From Rhodoferax sp. (GTDB lineage: Bacteria > Pseudomonadota > Gammaproteobacteria > Burkholderiales > Burkholderiaceae_C), in assembly GCA_019449595.1 (NCBI GenBank), contig JAGRPL010000004.1:1240001-1304000 (forward strand): a stretch of 64,000 nucleotides of DNA. The letters are read 5' to 3'. Of this stretch, positions 35,203-43,923 are shown in pieces (the stretch's first letter is position 1; each line of letters begins with the position of its first letter). The position numbers and the translations under genes are program-made. A model generated the notes under the pieces. That model had not been told where the DNA came from. It made no database searches and was given only the letters and a program-made list of their open reading frames with translations.

Positions 35203-35259
35203 ATAAAATGCCGCTGCAAAGCTTTTGTTTACTGCGCCAGTAGCTATCAATTTGATAGC
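35203..35259 (-). repeat. Dispersed GCTATCAAA repeat before the diguanylate cyclase gene
   Basis: On the minus strand it reads GCTATCAAATTGATAGCTAC, then TGGCGCAGTAAACAAAAGC and CAGCGGCATTTTATG. It ends 8 bp before the diguanylate cyclase start. The first 17 bases (GCTATCAAATTGATAGC) form a perfect palindrome in this copy. Confidence 0.75.
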
Positions 35260-35267
35260 GCAACCGC

Positions 35268-36395
35268 ATGCCCTGTTCAACAATGCCACACACCAGCTTG
35301 CCGCAACGGCTTGCCACACTGATCGCAGGCCCCAGCGGCCCCATGCGGGCGCGCTATGCGCCTGCGGCGGTGGCGTTGGTGAGCTACCTGCTGCTGGCTC
35401 TGATACAGCAGGGTGAGGTTTACCTCGGGCTGATGCCACAGGCGGCGTCCAACCAGCTCACGCTGGTCACCCTGCCGGGCGCCTGCATATTCTTTGTGCT
35501 GGTGCGCAGCGGCTGGAGCCGGCGCTTTGCTGCGGACCCCAGCCTGACGCTGCCGCAAATGCTGTTTGCCATGGCCGCCCTCACCTGGTCCTACGCCATC
35601 AGCGGCCCCGCGCGCGGGGCTGTGCTGTCACTCATGATTCTGGTCATCCTCTTCGGCGTGTTCGACCTGAAACCCCACGTTGCGCGCCGCCTGAGCCTTG
35701 CCGGCTTTCTCATGCTGGCCCTGGCCATGGCCTGGCGGGCGGCAACCAGCGCCCAATACGATCCGCGCGTCGAGCTGATCCACTTTGTGTTCGCCGCCGT
35801 CGTCATGCTGGCAACGTCCAGCCTGGCCATTACCGTGAGCCGCCTGCGGGCCAAGCTGGCCGCGCAAAAGAAGGAACTGAAGACCGCACTCGCATTGAAC
35901 CGCGAGCTGGCCACGCGCGACGCCCTCACCGGCCTGCTCAACCGCCGCGCCATGGTGGAGGTGCTGGCACACGAGCAGTCACGCGTCGACCGCGGTGCGC
36001 AGGCCGTGTCGCTGGCGCTCATCGACATCGACTGGTTCAAGCGCATCAACGACGAACACGGCCATGGCGTCGGCGACACCGTGCTCCAGCGGTTCACGGT
36101 CGTGCTGGAAGACGAGATGCGCGCCTCCGATGCGCTGGCCCGCTGGGGTGGCGAGGAGTTCCTGCTGCTCATGCCCGATGCCGATCTGGACGCCGCCAAC
36201 CAGGCGGTGGGCCGCATGCGCAACCGGATGGAACGCGAAAACCTCAGCGACATCAGCCCCGCACTGCGGCTCACCTTTTCGGCGGGTGTTGCCCAGTTCG
36301 TGCCCGATGAATGCTTCAACGCCACCATCGACCGGGCCGACCAGGCGCTGTACCGCGCCAAGGAGTCTGGACGCAACCGAGTGGAGATGGGGTAA
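35268..36395 (+). CDS. Membrane diguanylate cyclase (GGDEF protein)
   Basis: A 375-residue protein with about six membrane helices in residues 30-200, a short coiled coil, and a C-terminal GGDEF domain. The active-site motif is GGEEF in ARWGGEEFLLLMPD, and RASD five residues upstream is an intact RxxD inhibitory site, so product inhibition by c-di-GMP is expected. It should make c-di-GMP from two GTP. ATG 35268 lies just after a repeat copy, without a clear ribosome site; ATG 35283 is an alternative. The N-terminal sensor type is not recognised. Confidence 0.92.
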   Translation: MPCSTMPHTSLPQRLATLIAGPSGPMRARYAPAAVALVSYLLLALIQQGEVYLGLMPQAASNQLTLVTLPGACIFFVLVRSGWSRRFAADPSLTLPQMLFAMAALTWSYAISGPARGAVLSLMILVILFGVFDLKPHVARRLSLAGFLMLALAMAWRAATSAQYDPRVELIHFVFAAVVMLATSSLAITVSRLRAKLAAQKKELKTALALNRELATRDALTGLLNRRAMVEVLAHEQSRVDRGAQAVSLALIDIDWFKRINDEHGHGVGDTVLQRFTVVLEDEMRASDALARWGGEEFLLLMPDADLDAANQAVGRMRNRMERENLSDISPALRLTFSAGVAQFVPDECFNATIDRADQALYRAKESGRNRVEMG

Positions 36396-36402
36396 GGCCC
36401 CG

Positions 36403-37563
36403 CTAGCCTGCCGGGCGCTGCAGCCGCTGCGGCCCCAGCATCTCCGGCGTGAGGCCCAGGGCGGCAATGTGGGCCGGCAGCGGCAGGCCGCGCGCCAGTG
36501 CGGCACACGCCTCACCCATGGCCGGCGCCGTCTGTATGCCATAGCCGCCCTGCGCGGCCACCCACACAAAACCGGGGACTTGCGGGTCCGGCCCGCCCAC
36601 CAGTCCGCCATCGGCCACAAAGGAGCGCAGACCGGCCCAGGTGCGCTGCGGGCGCCGCATGGCCAGCGTGGTCATCTCGCCGATGCGGTGCATGGCCAGG
36701 GCAATGTCCATCTCCTCGGGCTGCACATCGTGGGGCGGCACCGGGTCGGCGTTGGCGGGAGACCCCAGCAGCATGCCGGCATCGGGCTTGATGTACCAGT
36801 CCTCCCCGGCGCTGTAGGTCATGGGCCACTGTGCGACCGCAACCCCGGGGGGCGGCGCAAACACAAAGGCCGAGCGCCGGCAGGGCTGCAGGCCGATCGG
36901 CATGGCGCCGGCCAGCTGGCCCAGTTCGTCCGCCCAGGCACCGGCGGCGTTGACCACCACGCGGGCACGCCAGGCGCGACCGTCGGTGGTCTGCACCTGC
37001 CACTGCGCGCCGTCGTGGTGCAGGGCCGCAACCCCGGCATCGCAGGCCAGCGTGCCACCATGGTGGCGCAGGCCTTTGAGAAATCCCTGGTGGATGGCGT
37101 GCACGTCCATGTCGGCGGCATCGGGCTCGTAGGTGGCGCCGGCCGTCGTCTCCGGGCGCAGCACGGGCACCATCGCACAGGCCTGCGCGCCTGTCAGGCG
37201 CCGGGCCATGGGGGATAACGGGCTGAGCACCTGCCAGTGGGCGTCCAGCGCATCCATCTGCTGCGGCGTAGCCACCATCATGGCCCCGCGCGGGCTGATC
37301 AGGGGGTGCTCGGAAAACCCCGCGGGCGGCTTGCTGTAGAACGGCAGGCTGGCCAGCGACAGCGCCCGCACCTGCGGGCCGCCATAGCTGGCCATGAACA
37401 GCGCAGCCGACCGCCCCGTGGAGTGGTAGCCCGGCTGCGACTCGCGCTCCAGCACCAGCACCCGGCCATGCGGGGCCAGCCAGTAGGCGACCGACGCTCC
37501 GGCAATGCCAGCACCCACAACCAGAAAGTCGACAGATACGGGAGCGCGAGACGTTTGCGGCAT
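36403..37563 (-). CDS. FAD-dependent amine/amino-acid oxidase (DAO family)
   Basis: A 386-residue flavoprotein with the N-terminal nucleotide-binding motif VVGAGIAGASVAYWL and the DAO-family pattern LERESQPGYHSTGRSAA, followed by ADMDVHAIHQGFLKGLRHHGG and the C-terminal AAQGGYGIQTAPAMG block. It resembles glycine oxidase or D-amino-acid dehydrogenase-like enzymes. No signal peptide is seen. It is a single-gene unit, convergent with the cyclase gene and divergent from the AlkD-like gene over 46 bp. Substrate not known. Confidence 0.87.
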   Translation of the reverse strand: MPQTSRAPVSVDFLVVGAGIAGASVAYWLAPHGRVLVLERESQPGYHSTGRSAALFMASYGGPQVRALSLASLPFYSKPPAGFSEHPLISPRGAMMVATPQQMDALDAHWQVLSPLSPMARRLTGAQACAMVPVLRPETTAGATYEPDAADMDVHAIHQGFLKGLRHHGGTLACDAGVAALHHDGAQWQVQTTDGRAWRARVVVNAAGAWADELGQLAGAMPIGLQPCRRSAFVFAPPPGVAVAQWPMTYSAGEDWYIKPDAGMLLGSPANADPVPPHDVQPEEMDIALAMHRIGEMTTLAMRRPQRTWAGLRSFVADGGLVGGPDPQVPGFVWVAAQGGYGIQTAPAMGEACAALARGLPLPAHIAALGLTPEMLGPQRLQRPAG

Positions 37564-37609
37564 AGTGTGGTCCTCCGAGCAGACGCCCTAGTTTACGCAC
37601 GCCGCCACC

Positions 37610-38323
37610 ATGCCCCACACCACCCGTCTGGCCGACGCCATGGCCCTGCTGCAGCAAAACGCCCGCCCCGAGGAACTGGCGAGCATGGCCCGTTTTGGCA
37701 TCGTGGGCGACAACCGCCTGGGCCTGTCCATGCCCGTCATGCGCCGCATTGCCCGCACCCTGGGGCGCGACCACGATCTAGCCCTGGCGCTGTGGGACAC
37801 CACCATTCCCGAAGCCCGCATCGTGGCCGGCCTGCTGGCCGACCCCGCACGGCTGACCTCACGCCAGATGGATGCCTGGGCCCGGGGCTTTGCATCCTGG
37901 GACGTGTGCGACCAGGTCTGCGGTAGCGCCTTTTTGGCCTCACCCCTGGCGTGGAACAAGGTAGCGGCGTGGTCCGCGCACGAGGAAGAGTTTGTGCGCC
38001 GCGCCGCCTTTGCCCTGCTGGCCACCCTGGCGGTTCACGACAAGCAGGCACCCGACGCGCAGTTCATCGCCGCGCTGCCCCTGGTGGAGAGCGCCGCCGC
38101 CGATGGGCGCAACTTCGTGAAAAAGGCCGTGAACTGGGCGCTGCGCAACATCGGCAAGCGCAATGGGGCGCTGAACGCGGCCGCGCGGGAGGCGGCCCTG
38201 CGCATCCGGCAGCAGGGCACGCAGCCGGCGCGCTGGATTGCGGCAGACGCGCTGCGGGAACTGGAGAGCGAGGCGGTGCAGGAACGCCTACGCAAACGGT
38301 CGGGCCGCCCCCGGCCGGCCTGA
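37610..38323 (+). CDS. DNA alkylation repair protein (AlkD-like HEAT-repeat glycosylase)
   Basis: A 237-residue all-helical protein of the AlkD family, which excises N3- and N7-alkylated purines. Visible features are RFGIVGDNRLGLSMPVMRRIA, ARGFASWDVCDQVCG (the Asp/Trp region of the active site) and GRNFVKKAVNWALRNIGKRN. The last is highly conserved in these proteins. The basic C-terminus RLRKRSGRPRPA fits DNA contact. It is probably monocistronic and cytosolic. Confidence 0.88.
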   Translation: MPHTTRLADAMALLQQNARPEELASMARFGIVGDNRLGLSMPVMRRIARTLGRDHDLALALWDTTIPEARIVAGLLADPARLTSRQMDAWARGFASWDVCDQVCGSAFLASPLAWNKVAAWSAHEEEFVRRAAFALLATLAVHDKQAPDAQFIAALPLVESAAADGRNFVKKAVNWALRNIGKRNGALNAAAREAALRIRQQGTQPARWIAADALRELESEAVQERLRKRSGRPRPA

Positions 38324-38339
38324 GCGTCAGGTCCGCAGA

Positions 38340-38414
38340 CTACGCTGCGAATGCGTAGATCACGTCTTCGCTTTCGACCATGTCCAGCCGGATGGTGACG
38401 TTGATTTTCTTCAT
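38340..38414 (-). CDS. Very small ORF, 24 residues, unknown
   Basis: ATG 38414 opens a 24-codon frame starting MKKINVTIRLDMVESEDVIY and ending AFAA, preceded by AAGGG about 8 bp before the start. The amphipathic, acidic sequence does not match a family I know. It may be a real small protein, the start of a decayed longer gene, or a chance frame. It lies between the end of the AlkD-like gene and the leader of the TsdA-like gene. Confidence 0.35.
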   Translation of the reverse strand: MKKINVTIRLDMVESEDVIYAFAA

Positions 38415-38565
38415 GTGGGGCCCTTGCATTCAGGGGGCCTAGGCTACCCCAATCCGAACCCGCCCTACCCGATGCGGGCGCAGCATCCTTGCGAAAAATC
38501 ATGCTGTGGCATTCCGCCAGATTTACAGTGAAAACCGTTGTGCGAATCCACGGGGAGAAATTTGT

Positions 38566-39606
38566 ATGCTGAAACACCTGATTACCCTGGGCACACTCTG
38601 TGCCACAGGCGCCCTGCATGCACAGGGCTCAGCGCCCGCCGCGGCTGCCTCTGCGTCCGTGTCTGCCACGCAGGCTGCGGCACCGGCTGGCGCGTTTGTC
38701 ATTCGCCCCGCAGACGCTTACGACACCTCCAAACTACCCGACGACCACTACGGCCGGCTGGCCCGCTACGGCAAGGAACTGACCGACCGCACCTTTGCCT
38801 ACATTGGCCCGGAGGTCAAGAACACCAAGATGCGTTTCGCAGGCAACAACCTGGCGTGCGCGTCGTGCCATCAGGCCTCGGCGACCAAGAAATTTGCCAT
38901 CCCATGGGTCGGCGCGCATGCCACCTTTCCCCAATACCGGGCGCGGGAAGACGAAGTCAGCACGGTAGAGGAGCGCATCAACGGCTGCATGGAGCGCAGC
39001 ATGGCCGGCAAGAAACTGCCACTCGACAGTCGCGAGATGAAAGCCTTTGTCACCTACATGCATTTCCTGTCCAGGGACGTGCCAACGGGCGGCAAGGTCG
39101 AAGGCCAGGGTCTTCCCCCCTTCAAGGCACCGAATCGCCGCGCCGACCCCGCTGTCGGCAGTACGGTCTACGCGGAAAAATGCGCGAGTTGCCACGGTGC
39201 CGAAGGTGCCGGACTGCGGGCCGGTGCTCCGGGAAGCGCCACGGGCTACACCTTCCCGCCGCTGTGGGGGAAGGATTCGTTCAACAACGGCGCCGGAATG
39301 AGCCGCCTGCTGTTTGCCTCATCCTTCATCAAGACCAACATGCCACAGGGCACGCAATACGGCCAACCCCAGGTAACAGACGATGAGGCCTACGACGTGG
39401 CGGCCTTTGTCCTGAGCCATCCACGACCAGTCAAGGCCCATCTGGAGCGCGATTTCCCCGGACGCTGGAACAAGCCTGTGGATTCGGCTTTCCCCCCCTA
39501 TGTGGACGGGGCGCCGGCCGACCAGCATAAATATGGACCGTTCGGCCCATTGCAGGACAACATGAAGGCGCTGAAGGACACCTTGATGAAGTCTTCGGCG
39601 AAGTAG
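38566..39606 (+). CDS. tsdA: Dihaem c-type cytochrome, TsdA-like thiosulfate dehydrogenase
   Basis: A 346-residue exported protein with an N-terminal Sec signal ending ALHAQG, then an Ala/Ser-rich linker. Two haem motifs are present: CASCHQ in MRFAGNNLACASCHQ, and CASCHG. Between them, VEERINGCMERSM carries the Cys that is the unusual axial ligand of haem 1 in TsdA. Met in FIKTNMPQGTQYGQP may serve haem 2. These features fit TsdA, which couples two thiosulfate to tetrathionate in the periplasm. GGGGAGAAA precedes ATG 38566. The sulfur link to the YeeE pair is inferred. Confidence 0.82.
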   Translation: MLKHLITLGTLCATGALHAQGSAPAAAASASVSATQAAAPAGAFVIRPADAYDTSKLPDDHYGRLARYGKELTDRTFAYIGPEVKNTKMRFAGNNLACASCHQASATKKFAIPWVGAHATFPQYRAREDEVSTVEERINGCMERSMAGKKLPLDSREMKAFVTYMHFLSRDVPTGGKVEGQGLPPFKAPNRRADPAVGSTVYAEKCASCHGAEGAGLRAGAPGSATGYTFPPLWGKDSFNNGAGMSRLLFASSFIKTNMPQGTQYGQPQVTDDEAYDVAAFVLSHPRPVKAHLERDFPGRWNKPVDSAFPPYVDGAPADQHKYGPFGPLQDNMKALKDTLMKSSAK

Positions 39607-39609
39607 ACG

Positions 39610-39625
39610 CCGCCCTTGCGGGCGG
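39610..39625. terminator. Hairpin between convergent genes
   Basis: A 6-bp stem CCGCCC / GGGCGG with a TTGC loop lies directly after the cytochrome stop and before the end of the convergent aminotransferase gene. It is short and without a T-tract, so moderate at best. Confidence 0.4.
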
Positions 39626-39635
39626 GCATCGCAGG

Positions 39636-40832
39636 CTAGAGTGCCTGCGCCAGGCGTGCGATGCCTTCCTCGATCTTTGCCACGTCCGCCGTTGCAAAGC
39701 TCAGGCGCAAGGTGGCGTGATCCGGATTGCTGGCGTAGAACGGCGCACCCGGCACAAAGGCCACGCCCTTTTCAATGGCGCGTTTGGCCAATTCGCCGCC
39801 GTCGCGCACCTTGCCGCCGGCCCCCGTCAGGCGCGCCCAGACAAACAGGCCGCCCTGCGGCTGCACAAAGTCGATGGCGCCGCCCAGTTCCTTGCGCAGG
39901 GCGTTGCACAGGGCCTGCGCGCGCTCGGCGTACACCGTGCGCACATGGGCCAAGGTGGCGGGCATGCGACCGGCCTTGAGGTACTGCGCCGCGGTGGCCT
40001 GGGCAAAGGTGCTGGTATGGGCGTCACTGAACTGCTTGCACATAGTGGCCTTGGCCAGCAGCTGGGGCGGGGCAATCAGCCAGCCCACACGCAGGCCGGG
40101 ACTGAGCACCTTGCTCAGGGAGCCGCAATGCGCCAGCAGCGCACGGCTGCCCGGCACGCTGGGGCTCATGGCCAGCAGGCTGGGCGGTGGTGCTTCGCCG
40201 AAGTACAGGTCGCCATAGGGGTCGTCTTCCACCACCAGGGTCTGGTACTGCACGGCCAGCTCCAGCACCCGCTTGCGGCGCTCGGCACTGAGCATGGCGC
40301 CGCTGGGGTTGCCAAAGGTGGGGATCAGGTAGACGAACTTCGGGCGGTGCTCGGCGATCAAAGCCTCAAGCTTGTCGGTCTGCACGCCATGGGCGTCGAT
40401 GGGTGCGCTGATGACCTCGGCACCGTACAGGCGAAAGCACTGGATGGTGGCCAGAAAGGTGGGGCCTTCGACGATGACCTTGTCGCCGGGGCTGACCATG
40501 GTCTTGCCCAGCAGATCCAGCGCCTGCTGGCTGCCGGTGGTGACGATCAGCTGCTCGGGCGCCACATCCTTGGCCCCCTTGCTGGCCATGAAGGCCGACA
40601 GCTGTTCGCGCAGCGGCTGGTAACCCTCGGTGGCACCGTATTGCAGCGCGGCGCCGGGTTCCTGCGCCAGCGCGGCGTTGGCGGCTTCGCGGATGCCGTC
40701 CACGTCAAACATGGCGCTGTCGGGGAAGCCGCCGGCAAAGCTGATGATGCCGGGCTTGCCCAGCAGCTTGAAGAGCTCGCGGATGGCGGAGGTTTCTACG
40801 TTGTTCAGGCGGTCTGCAAAGAGAAGTGACAT
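39636..40832 (-). CDS. PLP-dependent aminotransferase (class I/II, LysN-like)
   Basis: A 398-residue fold-type I aminotransferase. The PLP-binding Lys is in HCGSLSKVLSPGLRVGW. Other signatures are IISFAGGFPDSAMFD, TTGSQQALDLLGK, YLIPTFGNPSGAMLS and VEDDPYGDLYF. The group includes 2-aminoadipate (LysN) and aromatic or branched-chain aminotransferases; no DNA-binding MocR domain is attached. It is probably monocistronic, divergent from nth over about 75 bp. The substrate could be 2-aminoadipate or an aromatic amino acid. Confidence 0.9.
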   Translation of the reverse strand: MSLLFADRLNNVETSAIRELFKLLGKPGIISFAGGFPDSAMFDVDGIREAANAALAQEPGAALQYGATEGYQPLREQLSAFMASKGAKDVAPEQLIVTTGSQQALDLLGKTMVSPGDKVIVEGPTFLATIQCFRLYGAEVISAPIDAHGVQTDKLEALIAEHRPKFVYLIPTFGNPSGAMLSAERRKRVLELAVQYQTLVVEDDPYGDLYFGEAPPPSLLAMSPSVPGSRALLAHCGSLSKVLSPGLRVGWLIAPPQLLAKATMCKQFSDAHTSTFAQATAAQYLKAGRMPATLAHVRTVYAERAQALCNALRKELGGAIDFVQPQGGLFVWARLTGAGGKVRDGGELAKRAIEKGVAFVPGAPFYASNPDHATLRLSFATADVAKIEEGIARLAQAL

Positions 40833-40907
40833 GGTGACGGGTCTGCAATCTGGTTTTTGGCGGTGGATGGCACGATGTTAGCGCCTGAATGGGACAATGC
40901 CCTCCTG

Positions 40908-41549
40908 ATGAAAAAAGACCACGTAGCCCCCTTCTTCGCCACGCTGCAGGCAGCCAACCCCGAGCCGGAAACCGAGCTGGAATACACCAGCGTGTTCGAA
41001 CTGCTCACCGCCGTGCTGCTCAGCGCACAGGCCACCGACGTGGGCGTGAACAAGGCCACGCGCAAGCTGTTTCCCGTGGCCCACACACCGCAGGCCATGC
41101 TGGACCTGGGGCTGGAAGGGCTGGAGAGCTACATCAAGACCATTGGCCTGTACCACAGCAAGGCCCGGCATCTGCTGGAGACCTGCCGCATGCTGGTGGA
41201 ACGCCACGGCGGGCAGGTGCCGCGCACGCGCGCCGAGCTCGAAGCCCTGCCCGGCGTGGGGCGCAAGACCGCCAACGTAGTGCTGAACGTGGCCTTTGGC
41301 GAACCCACCATGGCCGTGGACACGCACATCTTTCGCGTAGCCAACCGCACCGGCCTGGGGCCTGGCAAGACGCCCCATGAGGTGGAGGTGCAGTTGCTCA
41401 AGCGCATACCGGCCGAGTACCTGGTGCACGCCCACCACTGGCTGATCCTGCACGGCCGCTACGTGTGCCAGGCGCGCAAGCCGCAGTGCTGGCAGTGCGC
41501 GGTGTCGCAGTACTGCGACTACACCCCCAAGACGCCGGCGCCGGGCTGA
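40908..41549 (+). CDS. nth: Endonuclease III (Nth)
   Basis: A 213-residue bifunctional DNA glycosylase/AP lyase that removes oxidised pyrimidines. The helix-hairpin-helix LPGVGRKTANVVLN carries the catalytic Lys, AVDTHIFRVANR has the catalytic Asp, and CQARKPQCWQCAVSQYC gives the four Cys of the [4Fe-4S] cluster. ATG 40908 matches the E. coli N-terminus (MKKDHV.. versus MNKAKR..). An earlier TTG or ATG would add unneeded residues. The ribosome site is weak. Confidence 0.95.
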   Translation: MKKDHVAPFFATLQAANPEPETELEYTSVFELLTAVLLSAQATDVGVNKATRKLFPVAHTPQAMLDLGLEGLESYIKTIGLYHSKARHLLETCRMLVERHGGQVPRTRAELEALPGVGRKTANVVLNVAFGEPTMAVDTHIFRVANRTGLGPGKTPHEVEVQLLKRIPAEYLVHAHHWLILHGRYVCQARKPQCWQCAVSQYCDYTPKTPAPG

Positions 41550-41561
41550 GCGGCGCGCGCG

Positions 41562-42567
41562 TCAAGCCGCCAGCGGCACGCCGTGCCGCGGGTCATCCGT
41601 CAAAATTTCAAACGCGGCGCGGTGCCGGGTCTGCAGGGTCAGGGGCGGCCGGTTCGGGCGTTCCAGGGTGACCTCGCAGGCCGCCATCTTGCTGTTGAGG
41701 CAGGTGTGGCTGCCGCCAGGCGGGTTGTAGTAGGTCAAACCCACGAAGGCCTCCCGGGGCGCATGCAGGTGGCCGGTCATGCGCACGCCGCTGCGCGGGT
41801 CGGCACTGTCGAATTGCCAGTCAAAAAACTGCCAACGCCCCCCGGGCCCGAAACGCCTGCCACAGGGTATTGAGGTGGTAGTCCTGCCCGTCCACCCGGG
41901 CCACTACCATGGTGAGCGGGGGCGACCACAGAGGGCCGAACCGCAGCCGGGCGGTGATGCATTCCAGAAAGGCGTCGGGCGTGTTATCAAAACCCACCAC
42001 CTGCCCCCAGGCGTAGGTGTCGGTGTGCTGGCTGCCCCAGTTGTGGTTCTCGCTGCCTACCCAGTCGTCCACCACCATCACCGTTCCGTCCACCGTGATG
42101 CTGCCACTGAACACCACATGCGGGCGCTGCGCCACAGCCTTGGCCTTGGGAAAAGGCGCGCCGTACAGCCCGGGCGGCAGGAACAGCATGGGCGCGCCGC
42201 CACCGCGGTACTGCAGGTCCCACGCCATGGCATGCGGCTGGGTCGCCGCGCCCACCAGGCGGCCGCTTTGCAGGGTGGCGGAGCCAATCTGCACGTCCAG
42301 CCCGTGCGGGGCGAAGCGGCATTCGCGAATGGGTACCTCCTGCTTGGCGGCGCGGATCTGGTGCGTCTCACCGTTGAAGTGAATCACCCACAGCTCACCC
42401 AGGGCGTCATCCGGGCGGTCTTTCGGCGAGAAGATGGTGTAACGGATCCAGAACGCCTCGTTGCGCTGCGGGTGGTTGGCGCGCAGGAACCAGCTTTCGT
42501 AGTGCCCTGCCGCCTGGCCGCTGCGGTAGCGGGCGCCCTGCCAAAAGCCTGTGTCGGGTGTGTCCAT
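41562..42567 (-). pseudogene. AttH/CrtC-like lipocalin-fold protein, frameshifted
   Basis: From ATG 42567 (AGGGAG upstream) the frame encodes about 248 residues with GHYESWFLRANHPQRNEAFW, FWIRYTIFSPKDRPDD, DDWVGSENHNWGSQHTD and YAWGQVVGFD, resembling the AttH/hydroxyneurosporene-synthase-like lipocalin family. It breaks near a run of six C on the plus strand (41838-41843), ending RARGALAVF. The other frame continues RWQFFDWQFDSADPRSGV, then MTGHLHAPREAFVGLTYYNP, to a stop at 41562. The total length is 1006 bp, one more than a multiple of three, consistent with one extra base. It could be a real disruption, phase variation or a sequencing error. Confidence 0.8.
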
Positions 42568-42614
42568 CGTGCGCTCCCTTACGTTTGCCGCCCATCCCGT
42601 GCTAAGGTTCCGGG

Positions 42615-43922
42615 GTGCCAAAGACCATACGTTACACCCTGCTCTCCCTGCGCGACCTGGCCCTCTCGGCAGGCCCGTTCATTGCGCTGACCGTTGCGCT
42701 GCTGGTGCTGGCCTATGTGTGGCTGGATCCCAACCCGCCCAAGCGCGTCACGCTGGCCACCGGCCCGGCGCAAAGCGCCTACGAGGAGTTTGGCAAACGC
42801 TACGCCCGCCTGCTGGCCAAGGAGGGCATCGAAGTCGTGCTGCTGCCCTCGGAAGGGTCGGCGGCCAATCTGCAGCTGCTGCGCGACGGCAAGGCCGACC
42901 TGGGTTTTGTGCAGGGCGGCAGCAATGAAGCCGGAACCGAAGGCGACGTGCCCCTGGAGTCGCTGGGCAGCCTGTTCCTGGAGCCGATCTGGCTGTTTTA
43001 CCGCGAGGCCGCCGCACCCCACTCCACCCTTGCGTTCCTGACCCAGCTCAAGGGCCTGCGGGTCAACGTGGGAACACCCGGAAGCGGCGTGCCCAACCTG
43101 ATGGCCAAGCTGCTGGAGAGCAACCGCATCGCCCCCGAGTCGCTGAAGCTGTCGCAGCTAGAGCAGACACCAGCCACGGTGGCATTTCTCAACGGCAAGC
43201 TCGACGCCATTGTGTTTGCCTCGGCCCCCGAATCGCTGCTGGTGCAAATGCTGCTGCAGACGCCGGGCGTGAAGCTGATGGACTTCGCGCAGAGCGAAGC
43301 CTACTCGCGGCGCTTTGCCTTCTTGAGCCCCGCCGTGCTGCCGCGCGGCGTGGTCGATCTGGCCGCCAACATTCCCGCGCAAAACGTGCACCTGGTGGCG
43401 CCCACCACCACCCTGCTCACGCGTACCAGCACGCACCCGGCGCTGCTGCAGCTGTTTGCCCAGGCCGGCAACGAGATTCATGGCGGCGCCGGCTGGTTCA
43501 AGCACGCGCGCGAATACCCCAACATCAGGAACAACGAGCTGCCCGTGGCCAAGGAGGCCGAGCGCGCCATCCAGGCCGGCACCCCACTGCTGCAGCGCTA
43601 CTTGCCATTTTGGGTGGCCAACCTGGTGGAGCGCATGTGGTTGGTCATGGGTATTATTTTGGCGGTGCTGCTGCCGCTGTCGCGCGTGATTCCGCCTCTG
43701 TATGAATTCCGTGTGCGTTCGCGCATCTTCCGCTGGTATGCCCATCTGCGCGACATCGAACAGCGCGCGGAAGACCTGCCCGACACGGCCCCGCTGCTCG
43801 ACGAACTCAACCAGATGGACAACCGAACCGCCCGGATCCGCGTGCCGCTGTCGCATACCGACGAGCTGTACGCCCTGCGGGCCAACATCCAGCTGGTGCG
43901 CCAGAAGCTGCAGCGCCCCTGA
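42615..43922 (+). CDS. Membrane-anchored TAXI-family solute-binding protein
   Basis: A 435-residue protein. An N-terminal membrane helix (about residues 17-36) is followed by a TAXI (TRAP-associated immunogenic) binding domain: VTLATGPAQSAYEEFGKRYARLL, LRDGKADLGFVQGG, VNVGTPGSGV. A second membrane helix (about 333-352, MWLVMGIILAVLLPLSRVIPP) and a cytosolic helical tail of about 80 residues ending IQLVRQKLQ complete it. No TRAP permease gene is nearby, so it may sense rather than transport. The start is GTG 42615. The gene precedes an MFS gene by 1 bp. Confidence 0.85.
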   Translation: MPKTIRYTLLSLRDLALSAGPFIALTVALLVLAYVWLDPNPPKRVTLATGPAQSAYEEFGKRYARLLAKEGIEVVLLPSEGSAANLQLLRDGKADLGFVQGGSNEAGTEGDVPLESLGSLFLEPIWLFYREAAAPHSTLAFLTQLKGLRVNVGTPGSGVPNLMAKLLESNRIAPESLKLSQLEQTPATVAFLNGKLDAIVFASAPESLLVQMLLQTPGVKLMDFAQSEAYSRRFAFLSPAVLPRGVVDLAANIPAQNVHLVAPTTTLLTRTSTHPALLQLFAQAGNEIHGGAGWFKHAREYPNIRNNELPVAKEAERAIQAGTPLLQRYLPFWVANLVERMWLVMGIILAVLLPLSRVIPPLYEFRVRSRIFRWYAHLRDIEQRAEDLPDTAPLLDELNQMDNRTARIRVPLSHTDELYALRANIQLVRQKLQRP

Positions 43923-43923
43923 C

